A stretch of DNA of 64,000 nt from Hanleya hanleyi (GCA_036873755.1 JAVTVY010025192.1:1-64000), one strand, 5' to 3'. Shown: positions 10,855 through 20,747, counted from the first letter of the stretch. The notes: generated by a model from the letters alone, not told the origin. A program made the numbers and translations.

Positions 10855-11570
10855 TTTTCGCCATATCTTGGAAGAACAAAAGCCATCCAATTACGATGAA
10901 GGTCGAGGGACCTTCCGGAAGTGGGAAGACCATATGGATAGATAAGTTATCACGAGAACTTGAAAACTTTTTTCAAACTCGTCCGCAGAGACTTATCTAC
11001 TGTTATGGCATATGACAGTCCATATTCTATGATATTAGTCTAGCAATGCCTGGTATAGAATTTATGAAGGGTATACCATTAAATCTCGGAAATGACGACT
11101 ATCTTAATCCTGCTTTGAGAAATTTGATAATAATCGACGATCTTATGTCTGAGGTCAAGCAAGACACGGAATTCTGACTTGTTTACCGAAGGATCTCATC
11201 ACGACAACATTTCTGTTATTTACATAGTACAGAATTTATTCGACCAGGACAAGTATTCAAAAATCCCATCGAGTAAGTGAGTGAGTGAATATGATTTAAC
11301 GTCGCTTTCAACCATATTTCAGTCTTATCACGACGTTGGGTACTATTCCTTTTCACACCCGGGAACATCCCATCGACAAGCAGCAGATTTCATTATTAGA
11401 TCGTCGAATTTATCCAGACGACGCGACTACTTTATGAAAATGTATGACCCGGCCAACTATACGCCACACGGTCATCTCTTTATCGAAATTAAACCGAACG
11501 CTCAGGAACGACAAACGTTGAAGGCAAATGTAGCGTTACATCAAAAAATCGTGTACCAACAAAGATAGGT
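10855..11570 (+). pseudogene. Decayed Polinton packaging ATPase (third, divergent lineage)
   Basis: From 10897 a frame opens with MKVEGPSGSGKTIW (Walker A GPSGSGKT) and continues with LIYCYG and LIIIDDLMSE (Walker B). These are the landmarks of the HerA/FtsK-type DNA-packaging ATPases of Polintons. There is an in-frame stop after LIYCYG. The frame is lost around 11170, and a SINE-like insertion splits the distal part, which resumes with a segment reading HGHLFIEIKPN at 11471-11503 that matches the C-terminal HGYLFVDLK region of relatives. It diverges strongly from both the palindrome ATPases and the 29.4 kb ATPase. It lies in an intron of the host membrane-protein gene, in antisense. Confidence 0.7.
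11275..11338. mobile_element. SINE-like tail inserted in the ATPase relic
   Basis: The segment GTGAGTGAATATGATTTAAC and the following GTCGCTTTCAAC is the inverse of the tail at 58022-58070. It separates two parts of the ATPase relic that are contiguous in relatives. Confidence 0.55.
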
Positions 11571-12120
11571 AGACCTGGATACGGGTTATATCTACACGTA
11601 AAACTCCACATTGGCTTAAACAGGATGAAACCCAACTGAGTCAGGGTCAGAGGATTGAAATAAATGATGAAAGGAATCCACGTGGAAGAAAATACTCTTC
11701 GGATGTTTTGCAACTTCATTAGACCCCTGACAGCAGTCGAAGGCTCTCTCCCCGGTGTCGACAGGTCGGCGGGTTGTAAATTCTGGATGTGTAAAAGATC
11801 GAATCAAAACCTTGATTCTTGACCGCACTTTGGCAGCGTAATATGAATTGTCCGCGAAGTCTAACATCATCTTAGCCATGCAATCTTGCTGTCAGCATCG
11901 CTAAGATTAACATACAACGATGAACATTCTACGAAATGGAGAATGATATAATTTCCTACTAGTTTACAGTTCCTAAATTTCTACATGTGAACTTTATCAC
12001 TCTTGATTTATCGTTGGATAGGGGGACCTTCACCACGTGACCGGGAGTGCCGGATCACGTGAGCAGCTGCCACGGCTTCCTTAAATCAAATCCGGTCATA
12101 TACTACGGTACTATTTAAAC
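11571..12120. other. Intronic sequence, no supported gene
   Basis: A minus-strand open frame of 87 codons (11616-11879) has no recognisable motif and no convincing splice sites. I see nothing else here except a CCACGTGACC/GATCACGTGA pair of E-box-like words at 12033-12062. Confidence 0.35.
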
Positions 12121-12375
12121 CTTGAGAGTGAAATACCGTGATTCTAGCAAGGCTGAACTGCGGATAGTACACTGAAAAGGCCCTGACAAACTTGCCTGCT
12201 CACCCCCGCTGTTAAGAACCACTTGGAAATGTCCCTGATCAATGCCGTCTTGTAGTTTTTGTGCCACGACATCCAGAGGATAGTCGGGGTTTCCTTGGAA
12301 AGGTACATCACCCGTTACAGTTGGGGCCCCCAATAGGGCAAATCTCGTGTGGACACCCTTCTGGTCATAATCCAC
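12121..12375 (-). CDS. Internal exon of the host membrane protein, extracellular part
   Basis: The acceptor (TTATATTTACATGTAG) precedes 12375, and the donor (CTCAAG then GTTTAA) follows 12121. The exon is 85 codons, phase 0 at both ends, and joins in phase with the exon starting at 10631, also phase 0. It begins VDYDQKGVHTRFALLGAP and contains YPLDVVAQKLQDGIDQG, a probable amphipathic helix, and two Cys or fewer. I do not recognise the domain. It is likely extracellular because the exons that follow encode a stalk and a TM helix. Upstream exons would lie at higher coordinates, possibly beyond the palindrome. Confidence 0.5.
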
Positions 12376-13022
12376 CTACATGTAAATATAAAATGTTATA
12401 TGTTATAAAAAGTCCAAGAGAGAATCCAACCTTCCATCATTCATTTACGCCCGTAAGATAGTAAGTCCGGTTACTGACCTTACGTGCAGCGCACTAACTG
12501 ATTTCCGCGATTCCTTTGTACTATCCAATCGCACTGTCGCTGTTGAAAGTAGATCGACAGTCATGAATATGGATTAGTAGACTGAACTCCCAACCCATTA
12601 CAGCGCATACAACATGTGATTTCTGGCTTGGCTCTATCTGTTTAATTGACATTTGACTAATGATGACGTTTGTTAATTGTTAGTTGCACAATTCATGAAA
12701 CTGTGAGTGACATTATTTAAGATGCTTGAATGTCGGAATGTTGTTGGAGCACAAGCAGGCCTACAGAAGAACTATGGGAGTACTTAAAGTGGCCCTGCTA
12801 GACCAGCCGCGTCTTATTACAGATTGTGACCTGTGTAAGAGACTCGAGCGTTATACTCCATACTTGACGCGTAAACACTTCTGGCTTACATTTTCATTCA
12901 CAAATCTGTTACAGCAAAGAGATGTGTTGAAAACGTACTCTTTAGTAAACCATATACCAACACGCAGTATGCTCCGTTTGAACGTAAACATTTCCTCAGT
13001 GTGAGCAGTATGGTCTACCGGT
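12376..13022. other. Host sequence left of the palindrome
   Basis: A plus-strand open frame of 92 codons (12726-13004) has no recognised domain. No splice-bounded minus-strand exon was found. The palindrome begins abruptly after CTACCGGTT. Confidence 0.3.
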
Positions 13023-13262
13023 TTAAAGTCACATTTTCCAGGGAGGTAACTCTTGATGCTCTTGATTCCAGGTTATAGTATAGGAAGCGGCCATGCACGG
13101 CCTTTCACCTCTGAGGCCGTCAAGGCTGCTTGGCTGGGTGCCAAGTTTTGACCACTATAGTTCCGGCAACCTTTGACCTTGAATTCCTCCGCGGTGATGC
13201 GGTCTGGTAGTGATGCGGTCACGGGAGAAAGCCTTCGCGGACAGAGAGTAGTCCCCAGAATT
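13023..13262. repeat. Terminal block of the palindrome, left copy
   Basis: It matches the reverse complement of 20748-20983. It contains TGACCTTGAATTCC, CCGCGGTGATGCGGTC and CACGGGAGAAAGCC. The inner part resembles 39297-39362 beside the right TIR of the large Polinton and a relic at 59826-59960, so this is a shared subterminal block. Confidence 0.75.
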
Positions 13263-14170
13263 TAAATACGCTGCATGGTCCGATTGGGTCGTATGAGGTA
13301 TCAATGTGAAGCATTTGTGAAGGCGCATCTGATGGGCCGGGTGTGGGATTGAAATATCGGCATTCTGCGCATGCGCTGTAGACAAAGGGTATGGAAATAG
13401 ACGTTTTGGGATCTAGGGGAGCCCCTAATGGGCCGATGGAGTCGTATGAGGTATCAATGTGAAGCATATGTGAGGGGGCATCCGTCTGGACTAGTGTCTT
13501 GGCCGCTATCAACATTCTGCGCATGCGCAGACAGGGAATTGTGGGAAAAGCGTATGGTGGGCCACTATTGGGCCTATGGAGTCGTATGAGGTATCAATGT
13601 GAAGCATTCGTGAAGGAGCATCCGACGGGGTGGGTGGAACGTGGAAATGACGTTATTCTGCCCATGAGCGTTAGACAAAGTGTATGGAAATAGACGTTTT
13701 GGGGTCTAGGGGAGCCCCAAATGGGCCGGTGGAGTCGTATGAGGTATCAATGTAAAGCAGTCGTGAAGGAGCATCCACCTGGACTAGTGTGTCGTCCGTG
13801 TTCAACATTCTGCACATGCGCAGACAGGGAATTGTGGGAAAAGGGAATGGAAACAGGCGTTTTGGGGTTTAGGTGGGCCACTATTGGTCCGATGGAGTCA
13901 AGTGAGGTATCAATGTCAAGCACACGTGAGGAAGCATCCCACTGGGTGGATGTGGAGTAGGAATATCGCCATTCTGCGCATGCGCAGTAGACCAAGTGTA
14001 TGGAAATAGACATTTTAGGGCCGACATGGGCCAATATGGGTCCGATGGTGTCGTATGAGGTCTTATTTTGAAGCTCTCGTGGCGAAGCATCCGACTGGAC
14101 TAATGTATCGTCGGGTTTCATCATTCTGCGCATGCGCAGTCTGGCCGTAGTATAGAAATATACACATGGG
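13263..14170. repeat. NRF1-motif satellite array C, left arm
   Basis: About five to six units of about 160-190 bp, each with TCGTATGAGGTATCAATGTG and a near-consensus TGCGCATGCGCAG (for example about 13366, 13519, 13975 and 14126). The mirror array lies at 19680-20735. Confidence 0.8.
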
Positions 14171-14219
14171 GGTGTGTTTGGGGTACTAAACCACTATGGG
14201 TCCGAATGCGTCGTGTCAA

Positions 14220-14400
14220 GTGGCATCTTGTAACAACGCCCACCAACGCCGAGCTCAACGCTCCAACGCCCTGGTGAATTAGCTCAAAAGCTCTGACTTT
14301 TCTGGACCTGTCACTAATTCATTGAAAATGCAGTGACGCCCGTCAACGTCCGCCTTAACGCCCTAGCATAACGCCTTGACGCCATGATATAGACAGATGA
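14220..14400. repeat. GCGTTAA/CAACGCC iterons, outer left cluster
   Basis: Clustered short words (ACAACGCCCACCAACGCC, CTTAACGCCCTAG, TAACGCCTTGACGCC) are mirrored at 19440-19595. They flank the 3' side of the C2H2 gene. Confidence 0.65.
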
Positions 14401-14470
14401 GAGAAAAGCAACAACAACAACAACAACAAGGATGAGAGAATAACAACAACAGCAACAAGTTTTCATATAG

Positions 14471-14476
14471 TTTATT
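14471..14476 (-). terminator. Polyadenylation signal of the left-arm C2H2 gene
   Basis: AATAAA on the minus strand (context GGGGAGAATAAACTATATG), mirrored at 19357-19362. It lies about 210 nt past the stop codon of the C2H2 gene. Confidence 0.55.
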
Positions 14477-14486
14477 CTCCCCAATG

Positions 14487-14675
14487 TTACATCATACCCA
14501 CGCTGGGGGAGCCGCGTTGGGTATGTTTACAATTCGAGAAAACTCTTGTCCAATCAGAGACCGCCATTTGGTCCTGCCATATTCGTTCTTGCCCGTTAGA
14601 TGTATTCTCGGCTGCACTTGTCCAATCAGAAGCCGTCCTTAAGAAAGTCCCATCTTCGGCCCTGTTCGCTCTCAT
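14487..14675 (-). CDS. Conserved 62-codon open frame downstream of the C2H2 gene (left arm)
   Basis: The ATG and stop are preserved in both arms with only a few substitutions (for example DWTRVF versus DWVRVF). The other genes in the arms have frameshifts, so this may be a small protein. However, the stretch also contains two TCTGATTGG inverted CCAAT boxes and sits in the presumed 3' UTR, so conservation could reflect the young age of the duplication and not coding. No domain is recognised. Confidence 0.3.
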   Translation of the reverse strand: MRANRAEDGTFLRTASDWTSAAENTSNGQERIWQDQMAVSDWTRVFSNCKHTQRGSPSVGMM

Positions 14676-14684
14676 CCGTTTGTT

Positions 14685-15257
14685 CTAATCGTCGTCGGTC
14701 AGGCCTGGATATTCGTCGGGCAGCATATCCTGAAACAGTTGTTTGCGCATTCTAATCGCATTTTCCAGGGCCTCGGTGGGTGGTAACCCCATATCCTCTT
14801 CCAAGTGACGCTTGGTCTTCATGATGGACCTGTGCGTGGGGTCGCCTTTCATTTCAAGCGGTAGTAAGGTATACTGTTCATAGATCGCCATGGCTGTTTT
14901 CCTGATGCGGGGCCGCATTTCGGTGTACGCCTGTTGTAATTTATCCTGTCCCGCGTCCTCGATCGCTTCAGCGTGAGTATTGATAGCTGCTGTCACAATA
15001 CGATCCCAGAAGGTAGGTTCTGCCTCACTTTCCTGTGATGTAGGCTGACTATCTGAGGTCAAGCTCTCCATATCAGTAGATAGACTGTCAGCAATCTTGG
15101 ATTCGGTATCAGTCGATACACTCTCATCGATCTCTGTATCAGCATCCGATTCAACGGACTCCTCGGCGTCTTCAATCCCATGTATATTTTTCTGGTGTCG
15201 CATCATATCGTAATGTCTGGTGAACGTGCGTTCACACTCAGAACAAGTATAAGCCAT
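14685..15257 (-). CDS. Small C2H2 zinc-finger protein of the palindromic element (intact left copy)
   Basis: The start is taken at ATG 15257 (TCAACATGGC, good context), giving 190 residues. One C2H2 finger lies at residues 5-26: YTCSEC, then 12 residues, H, 4 residues, H. An acidic Ser/Asp/Glu/Thr-rich linker follows (about 30-80), then a helical C-terminal half containing PTFWDRIVTAAINTHAEAIE, KLQQAYTEMRPRIRKTAMAI and RMRKQLFQDMLPDEYPGL. One finger is rarely enough for specific DNA binding, so it may act as a dimer or with the ATPase, which bears a similar finger. This is the only copy of this gene with an unbroken frame; the right-arm copy is shifted near its end. The function is unknown. 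Confidence 0.7.
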   Translation of the reverse strand: MAYTCSECERTFTRHYDMMRHQKNIHGIEDAEESVESDADTEIDESVSTDTESKIADSLSTDMESLTSDSQPTSQESEAEPTFWDRIVTAAINTHAEAIEDAGQDKLQQAYTEMRPRIRKTAMAIYEQYTLLPLEMKGDPTHRSIMKTKRHLEEDMGLPPTEALENAIRMRKQLFQDMLPDEYPGLTDDD

Positions 15258-15299
15258 GTTGACGGTTGAACGTCGACTGTGCGTGTTTTGGGAATACAC

Positions 15300-15425
15300 T
15301 TGCTTTCATAGACAGTAACGCCCGCCAACGACCACTGTTACGCCTTAACGCCCTATATGTACGCCTTAACGCTCGTCTCAACGCTTTAACACACTTTCTT
15401 AACGCTTTAACGTCGTTTAATGATG
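15300..15425. repeat. GCGTTAA iterons, inner left cluster
   Basis: At least seven TTAACGC, CAACGC or TAACGC words lie in 15316-15420, for example GTTACGCCTTAACGCCC and TACGCCTTAACGCTCG. They are mirrored at 18434-18530 and sit between the ATPase and the C2H2 gene. Confidence 0.7.
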
Positions 15426-16738
15426 CGTTCGAACAAATGTTGCTTTTGTGCTATTGCTCTGACATACGCCGCTTTCCAGTTCATGCTCGAGGTTTTCAAC
15501 ATCGACGCTGTTCTTTCCATTTCCATATGGACTGGGTCCTTGTCCAACAATTTCATATGTGTCACGAAGTCGACATACTGCTGACGTAAAGCCCGTCGTA
15601 GTCTGGGTGCCAATCTGTTATGGGCTAACATTGCGGCTTCTTTTTTCGAATATCCTTTGTGTTGAAACTTGTTTTCTGTGGCCCTCAACGGCTCGCCCAT
15701 CTCGGCGTCCATACTTTCTTTGAACAAGTCCTTCCATAGCCTCGAGTTCACATTATGTTCATTCCCTTGTACGGGTTCGGGTTGGTTCTTCACGGTTGGG
15801 TGATATTCCGGGACTGATGTTATGAAGCGCACCCGCTGTATGGGGGTGGGTTGCTGCTGCTGCTCTGCCAGGAGTGGACTCGGCGGATGTTGTAGGGGTA
15901 TATGACGTTGCGGTGATTCCTCGCCGGGTAACAGGTGGGTCCTCAGCCGACGATCTTCGGGGGTATGGGCTTTTAAATCTACGAACAAGTAGCCGTACGG
16001 ACTACGTGTCGCCCCTTGAAACGCCTGCATGAAATGGTCGATGTTCTGAGGATAAATTCGACTACCAAACACACGGATTTGTGCTCTGTCAATGGGATTG
16101 GAGAACTAGTATTGGCAGTTCAAGGCAATATCTCTGGACGCCTTCTCTTGAGGAAAGAGATTCTGGGTCAAATAGATGACGGACAGATTCCGATGATGGG
16201 ATCCTTTAGTAAACAAGTCGGCGACGTGTGAATTGTCCTTGGCCGCACTCATCAGATCATCTAGCACTACCACGTTAGTCTGCTCGGGGTCAAAGTAAAA
16301 CGGTTCGTTTATGTCGTGGGGAATCCCTGGGACGAAGCTCACATTCTGTAACCTTGTAGTTTCGTAGGCGGGCTGCCATTGGCTATAGCACCAAACAACA
16401 CGTGTCGGAGCTGGCGTTGCCACACCTGCCTCTAAGAACTTCATCACCCAGGACGTCTTTCCACATGCCGTAGGGCCGCTCACCGTCATCATATAGGGAT
16501 GCTCCACTGCTCTTGTTGGACCTATAGCGGGACTCGGCTGTGTCTCTTGGTTGTGTTTGCGTTGAATGTGCCTGAGCATACTATCGCGACGAGAGAAGGT
16601 TCTCTGACAGAACATGACATGTTCATCAGTCGACCAATACATATGGAATGATGAGGGACACATGTTCATTCCTATATTTACCGACACTACCACCACCACA
16701 CACACCACCACCAACACCACCACCACACACCACCACAC
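15407..16738 (-). pseudogene. C2H2-fused packaging ATPase, left arm, broken
   Basis: This is the mirror of the right-arm gene. It retains Walker A (GPTACGKTSW), Walker B (VVVLDDLMSA), SHHRNLSVIYLTQN and the C-terminal half. Compared with the right arm it has a 10-nt deletion just after the ATG, which removes the proper start and the first zinc Cys. It also has a 6-nt loss next to a TAG codon after NCQY at about 16107. The region where the right arm has its 13-nt deletion is intact here. The C-terminal domain is an uncommon extension of about 200 residues (from GSRIYPQN) with HGYSKKEAA-like helices, also seen in the right copy. The product would have powered DNA packaging into capsids. Confidence 0.8.
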
Positions 16739-16770
16739 ACCACCAACACCACCACCAACGCCACCACCGG
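16683..16770. repeat. (CAC)n microsatellite, left of the palindrome centre
   Basis: Imperfect CACCAC/CACACA repeats at 16683-16765, followed by CGGGCGTTGACGGGCGTCAA. The mirror (GTG)n tract is at 17035-17155 and is longer. Both tracts lie in the putative divergent promoter between the two ATPase copies. Confidence 0.85.
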
Positions 16771-16806
16771 GCGTTGACGGGCGTCAACGCCCGGTGGTGG
16801 TGATAG

Positions 16807-17012
16807 CCCCCGTGTGGCAGAGCTCTTGGATCGGAGCTCTCGGAACTCAAAGCTTGTGGAACTCAGAGCTCGGAAATGACGTCATCGCAGGCATGCGCGT
16901 GTACCTGTGGTGCACCCTGTACCCTATAGCCTGCGATGGCGTCATTTCCGAGCTCTGAGCTCCACAAGCTTTGAGCTCCGAGAGCTCCGATCCAAGAGCT
17001 CTGCCACACGGG
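16807..17012. repeat. Central stem and loop of the palindrome
   Basis: CAGAGCTCTTGGATCGGAGC at 16818 faces its reverse complement ending at 17003. Inner arms GAAATGACGTCATCGCAGGC and its inverse (with GGCGTCATTT) bracket a loop of about 30-40 bp around 16890-16925. The stem includes GAGCTC repeats and a CRE-like TGACGTCA. In a hairpin-ended or head-to-head replication product this would be the turn-around point. Confidence 0.8.
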
Positions 17013-17034
17013 GGCTACCACCACCACCGGGCGT

Positions 17035-17155
17035 TGACGCCCGTCAACTCCCGGTGGTGGCGTTGGTGGTGGCGTTGGTGGTAGTGTTGGCGGTGTGTGG
17101 TGGTGTGTGGTGGTGGTGTTGGTGGTGTTGATGGTGATGCGTGTGGTGGTGGTAG
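17035..17155. repeat. (GTG)n microsatellite, right of the palindrome centre
   Basis: Imperfect GTGGTG/GGTGTT repeats, the mirror of 16683-16765. The longer length accounts for part of the arm-length difference. Confidence 0.85.
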
Positions 17156-17215
17156 TGTCGGTAAATAGAGGAATGAACATGTGTCCCTCATCAGTCCATA
17201 TGTATTGGTCGACTG

Positions 17216-18438
17216 ATGAACATGTCGTGTACGTGTACGTTCTGTCAGAGAACCTTCTCTCGTCGCGATAGTATGCTCAGGCACATTCAACTCAAACACA
17301 ACCAAGAGACACAGCCGAGTCCCGCTATAGGTCCAACAAGAGCAGTAGAGCATCCCTATACGATGACGGTGAGCGGCCCTACGGCATGTGGAAAGACGTC
17401 ATGGGTGATGAAGTTCTTAGAGGCAGGTGTGGCAACCCCAGCTCCGACACGTGTTGTTTGGTGCTATAGCCTATGGCAGCCCGCCTACGAAACTACAAGG
17501 TTACAGAATGTGAGCTTCGTCCCAGGGATTCCCCACGACATAAACGAACCGTATTACTTTGACCCCGAGCAGACCAACGTGGTAGTGCTAGATGATCTGA
17601 TGAGTGCGGCCAAGGACAATTTACACGTTGCCGACTTGTTTACTAAAGGATCCCATCATCGGAATCTGTCCGTCATCTATTTGACCCAGAATCTCTTTCC
17701 TCAAGAGATATTGCCTTGAACTGCCAATACTTTGTGTTGTTCTCCAATCCCATTGACATAGCACAAATCCGTGTGTTTGGTAGTCGAATTTATCCTCAGA
17801 ACATCGACCATTTCATGCAGGCGTTTCAAGGGGCGACAAGTCGTCCGTACGGCTACCTGTTCGTAGATTTAAAAGCCCATGCCCCCAAAGATCGTCGGCT
17901 GAGGACCCACCTGTTACCCGGCGAGGAATCACCGCAACGTCATATACCCCTACAACATCCGCCGAGTCCACTCCTGGCAGAGCAGCAGCAGCAACCCACC
18001 CCCATACAGCGGGCGCGCTTCATACCATCAGTCTCGGAATATCACCCAACCGTGAAGAACCAAACCGAACCCGTACAAGGGAATGAACATAATGTGAACT
18101 CGAGGCTATGGAAGGATTTGTTCAAAGAAAGTATGGACGCCGAGATGGGCGAGATGTTGAAGGCCACAGAAAACAAGTTTCAACACAAAGGATATTCGAA
18201 AAAAGAAACCGCAATGTTAGCCCATAACAGATTGGCTCCCAGACTACGACGGGTTTTACGTCAGCAGTATGTCGACCTCGTGACCTATATGAAATTGTTG
18301 GACAAGGACCCAGTCCATATGGAAATCGAAAGAACAGCGTCGATGTTGAAAACCTCGGGCATGAACTGGAAAGCGGCGTATGTCAGAGCAATAGCACAAA
18401 AACAACATTTGTTCGAACGCATCATTAAACGACGTTAA
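17216..18438 (+). pseudogene. C2H2-fused packaging ATPase, right arm, broken by a 13-nt deletion
   Basis: ATG at 17216. Residues 7-28 form a C2H2 finger (CTFC, 12 residues, H, 4 residues, H). Walker A is at about 54-62 (GPTACGKTS), RVVWCYSLWQ at about 79-88, and Walker B at about 121-128 (VVVLDD). TKGSHHRNLSVIYLTQN follows. These match the HerA/FtsK-like ATPases of Polintons and adintoviruses, except that the N-terminal finger is not part of the usual family. A 13-nt deletion at about 17708, between short direct repeats, shifts the frame just before NCQYFVLFSNP. The C-terminal part remains open from 17716 to 18438. That part includes an extra region rich in Gln/Pro and then a helical domain. 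The left copy is broken elsewhere. Confidence 0.85.
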
Positions 18439-18530
18439 AGCGTTAAGAAAGTGTGTTAAAGCGTTGAGACGAGCGTTAAGGCGTACATATAGGGCGTTAA
18501 GGCGTAACAGTGGGCGTTGGCGGGCTTTCT
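18434..18530. repeat. GCGTTAA iterons, inner right cluster
   Basis: GCGTTAAGAAAGTG, GTTAAAGCGTTGAGACG, AGGGCGTTAAGGCG and related words, the mirror of 15316-15425. They fill the 144-bp gap between the ATPase stop and the C2H2 start. No TATA box is seen in the gap. Confidence 0.7.
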
Positions 18531-18582
18531 ATGAAAGCAAGTGTATTCCCAAAACACGCACAGTCGACGTTCAACCGTCAAC

Positions 18583-19147
18583 ATGGCTTATACTTGTTCT
18601 GAGTGTGAACGCACGTTCACCAGACATTACGATATGATGCGACACCAGAAAAATATACATGGGATTGAAGACGCCGAGGAGTCCGTTGAATCGGATGCTG
18701 ATACAGAGATCGATGAGAGTGTATCGACTGATACCGAATCCAAGATTGCTGACTGTCTATCTACTGATATGGAGAGCGTGACCTCAGATAGTCAGCCTAC
18801 ATCCCAGGAAAGTGAGGCAGAACCTACCTTCTGGGATCGTATTGTGACAGCAGCTATCAATACTCACGCTGAAGCGATCGAGGACGCGGGACAGGATAAA
18901 TTACAACAGGCGTACACCGAAATGCGGCCCCGCATCAGGAAAACAGCCATGGCGATCTATGAACAGTATACCTTACTACCGCTTGAAATGAAAGGTGACC
19001 CCACTCACAGGTCCATCATGAAGACCAAGCGGAAGAGGATATGGGGTTACCACCCACCGAGGCCCTGGAAAATGCGATTAGAATGCGCAAACAACTGTTT
19101 CAGGATATACTGCCGGACGAATATCCAGGCCTGACCGACGACGATTA
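18583..19147 (+). pseudogene. Small C2H2 zinc-finger gene, right arm, frameshifted
   Basis: ATG at 18583. It is nearly identical to the intact left-arm gene up to KTKR at about 19030. There a 7-nt deletion shifts the frame, replacing the last 35 or so residues with an unrelated tail that stops at 19134. The homologous original stop position is 19147. The C2H2 finger and the acidic linker are unchanged, so a shortened protein could still be made. Confidence 0.75.
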
Positions 19148-19157
19148 GAACAAACGG

Positions 19158-19346
19158 ATGAGAGCGAACAGGGCCGAAGATGGGACTTTCTTAAGGACGG
19201 CTTCTGATTGGACAAGTGCAGCCGAGAATACATCTAACGGGCAAGAACGAATATGGCAGGACCAAATGGCGGTCTCTGATTGGGTAAGAGTTTTCTCGAA
19301 TTGTAAACGTACCCAACGCGGCTCCCCCAGCGTGGGTATGATGTAA
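19158..19346 (+). CDS. Conserved 62-codon open frame, right arm
   Basis: The mirror of 14487-14675, with the same length, start and stop. See that entry for the case that this is 3' UTR with CCAAT-box motifs and not a gene. Confidence 0.3.
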   Translation: MRANRAEDGTFLRTASDWTSAAENTSNGQERIWQDQMAVSDWVRVFSNCKRTQRGSPSVGMM

Positions 19347-19356
19347 CATTGGGGAG

Positions 19357-19362
19357 AATAAA
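19357..19362 (+). terminator. Polyadenylation signal of the right-arm C2H2 gene
   Basis: AATAAA in GGGGAGAATAAACTATATG, about 210 nt after the C2H2 gene, followed by a (TTG)n tract at 19374-19420. Mirrored at 14471. Confidence 0.55.
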
Positions 19363-19439
19363 CTATATGAAAACTTGTTGTTGTTGTTGTTGTTCTCTCA
19401 TCCTTGTTGTTGTTGTTGTTTTTCTCTCATCTGTCTATA

Positions 19440-19600
19440 TCATGGCGTCAAGGCGTTATGCTAGGGCGTTAAGCCGGACGTTAACGGGCGTCACTGCATT
19501 TCCAATGAATTAGTAACAATTCCAGGAAAATCAGAGCTTTTGAGCTAATTCACCAGGGCGTTGGAGCGTTGAGCTTGGCGTTGGCGGGCGTTGCAAGAAG
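19440..19600. repeat. GCGTTAA iterons, outer right cluster
   Basis: GGCGTCAAGGCGTTATGC, GGGCGTTAAGCCGG, ACGTTAACGGGCGTC and GGGCGTTGGAGCGTTG form the mirror of 14220-14400. Confidence 0.65.
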
Positions 19601-19679
19601 ATGTCACTTGACACGACGCATTCGGACCCATAGTGGTTTAGTACCCCAAACACACCCCCATGTGTATATTTCTATACTA

Positions 19680-20735
19680 CGGCCAGACTGCGCATGCGCA
19701 GAATGATGAAATCCGACGATACATTAGTCCAGTCGGATGCTTCGCCACGAGAGCTTCAAAATAAGATCTCATACGACCCCGTCGGACCCATATTGGCCCA
19801 TGTCGGCCCTAAAATGTCTATTTCGATACACTTGGTCTACTGCGCATGCGCAGAATGACGATATTCCTACTCCACATCCACCCAGTGGGATGCTTCCTCA
19901 CGTATGCTTGACATTGATACCTCACTTGACTCTATCGGACCAATAGTGGCCCCCCTAAACCCCAAAACGCCTATTTCCATTCCCTTTCCCCAAAATTCGC
20001 TGTCTGCGCATACGCAGAATGTTGAACACGGACGACACACTAGTCCAGGTGGATGCTCCTTCACGACTGCTTTACATTGATACCTCATACGACTCTACCG
20101 GCCCATTAGGGGCTCCCCTAGACCCCAAAACGTCTATTTCCATACACTTTGTCTACTGAGCATGCGCAGAATGACGTCAGTTCCACGTTCCACCCACCCC
20201 GTCGGATGCTCCTTCACGAATGCTTCACATTGATGCCTCATACGACTCCATAGGCCCAAATAGTGGCCCACCTAGACCCCAAAACGTCTCTCTCCATACC
20301 CTTTTCCCACAATTCCCTGTCTGCGCATGGGCAGAATGTTGACAACGGCCGAGACACTAGTCCAGACGGATGCCCCCTCACATATGCTTCACATTGATAC
20401 CTCATACGACTTCATCGGCCCATTAGGGGCTCCCCTAGATCCCAAAACGTCTGTTTCCATACCCTTTGTCTACAGCGCATGCGCAGAATGCCGATATTTC
20501 AACCCTACACCCAGCCCATCGGATGCCCCCTCACATAGGTTTCACATTGATACCTCACTCGACCCAATCGGACCACGAGTGGCCCACCTAGACCCCAAAA
20601 CGTCTATTTCCATACACTTGGTCTACCGCGCATGGGCAGAATGACGATATTTCAACCCCACACCCAGCCCATCAGATGCGCCTTCACAAATGCTTCAGAT
20701 TGATACCTCATACGACCCAATCGGATCATGCAGCG
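19680..20735. repeat. NRF1-motif satellite array C', right arm
   Basis: The mirror of 13263-14170. TGCGCATGCGCAG-type sites lie at about 19689, 19842, 20476 and variants between (some with one change, for example GCGCATACGCAG at about 20006). The unit phrase is TTGATACCTCATACGACTC. Confidence 0.8.
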
Positions 20736-20747
20736 TATTTGAATTCT

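Noticed and set aside
16600..17180. CRISPR-like alternation of repeats near the palindrome centre
   Set aside because: The structure is an inverted microsatellite in a eukaryotic element; no direct repeat with unique spacers.
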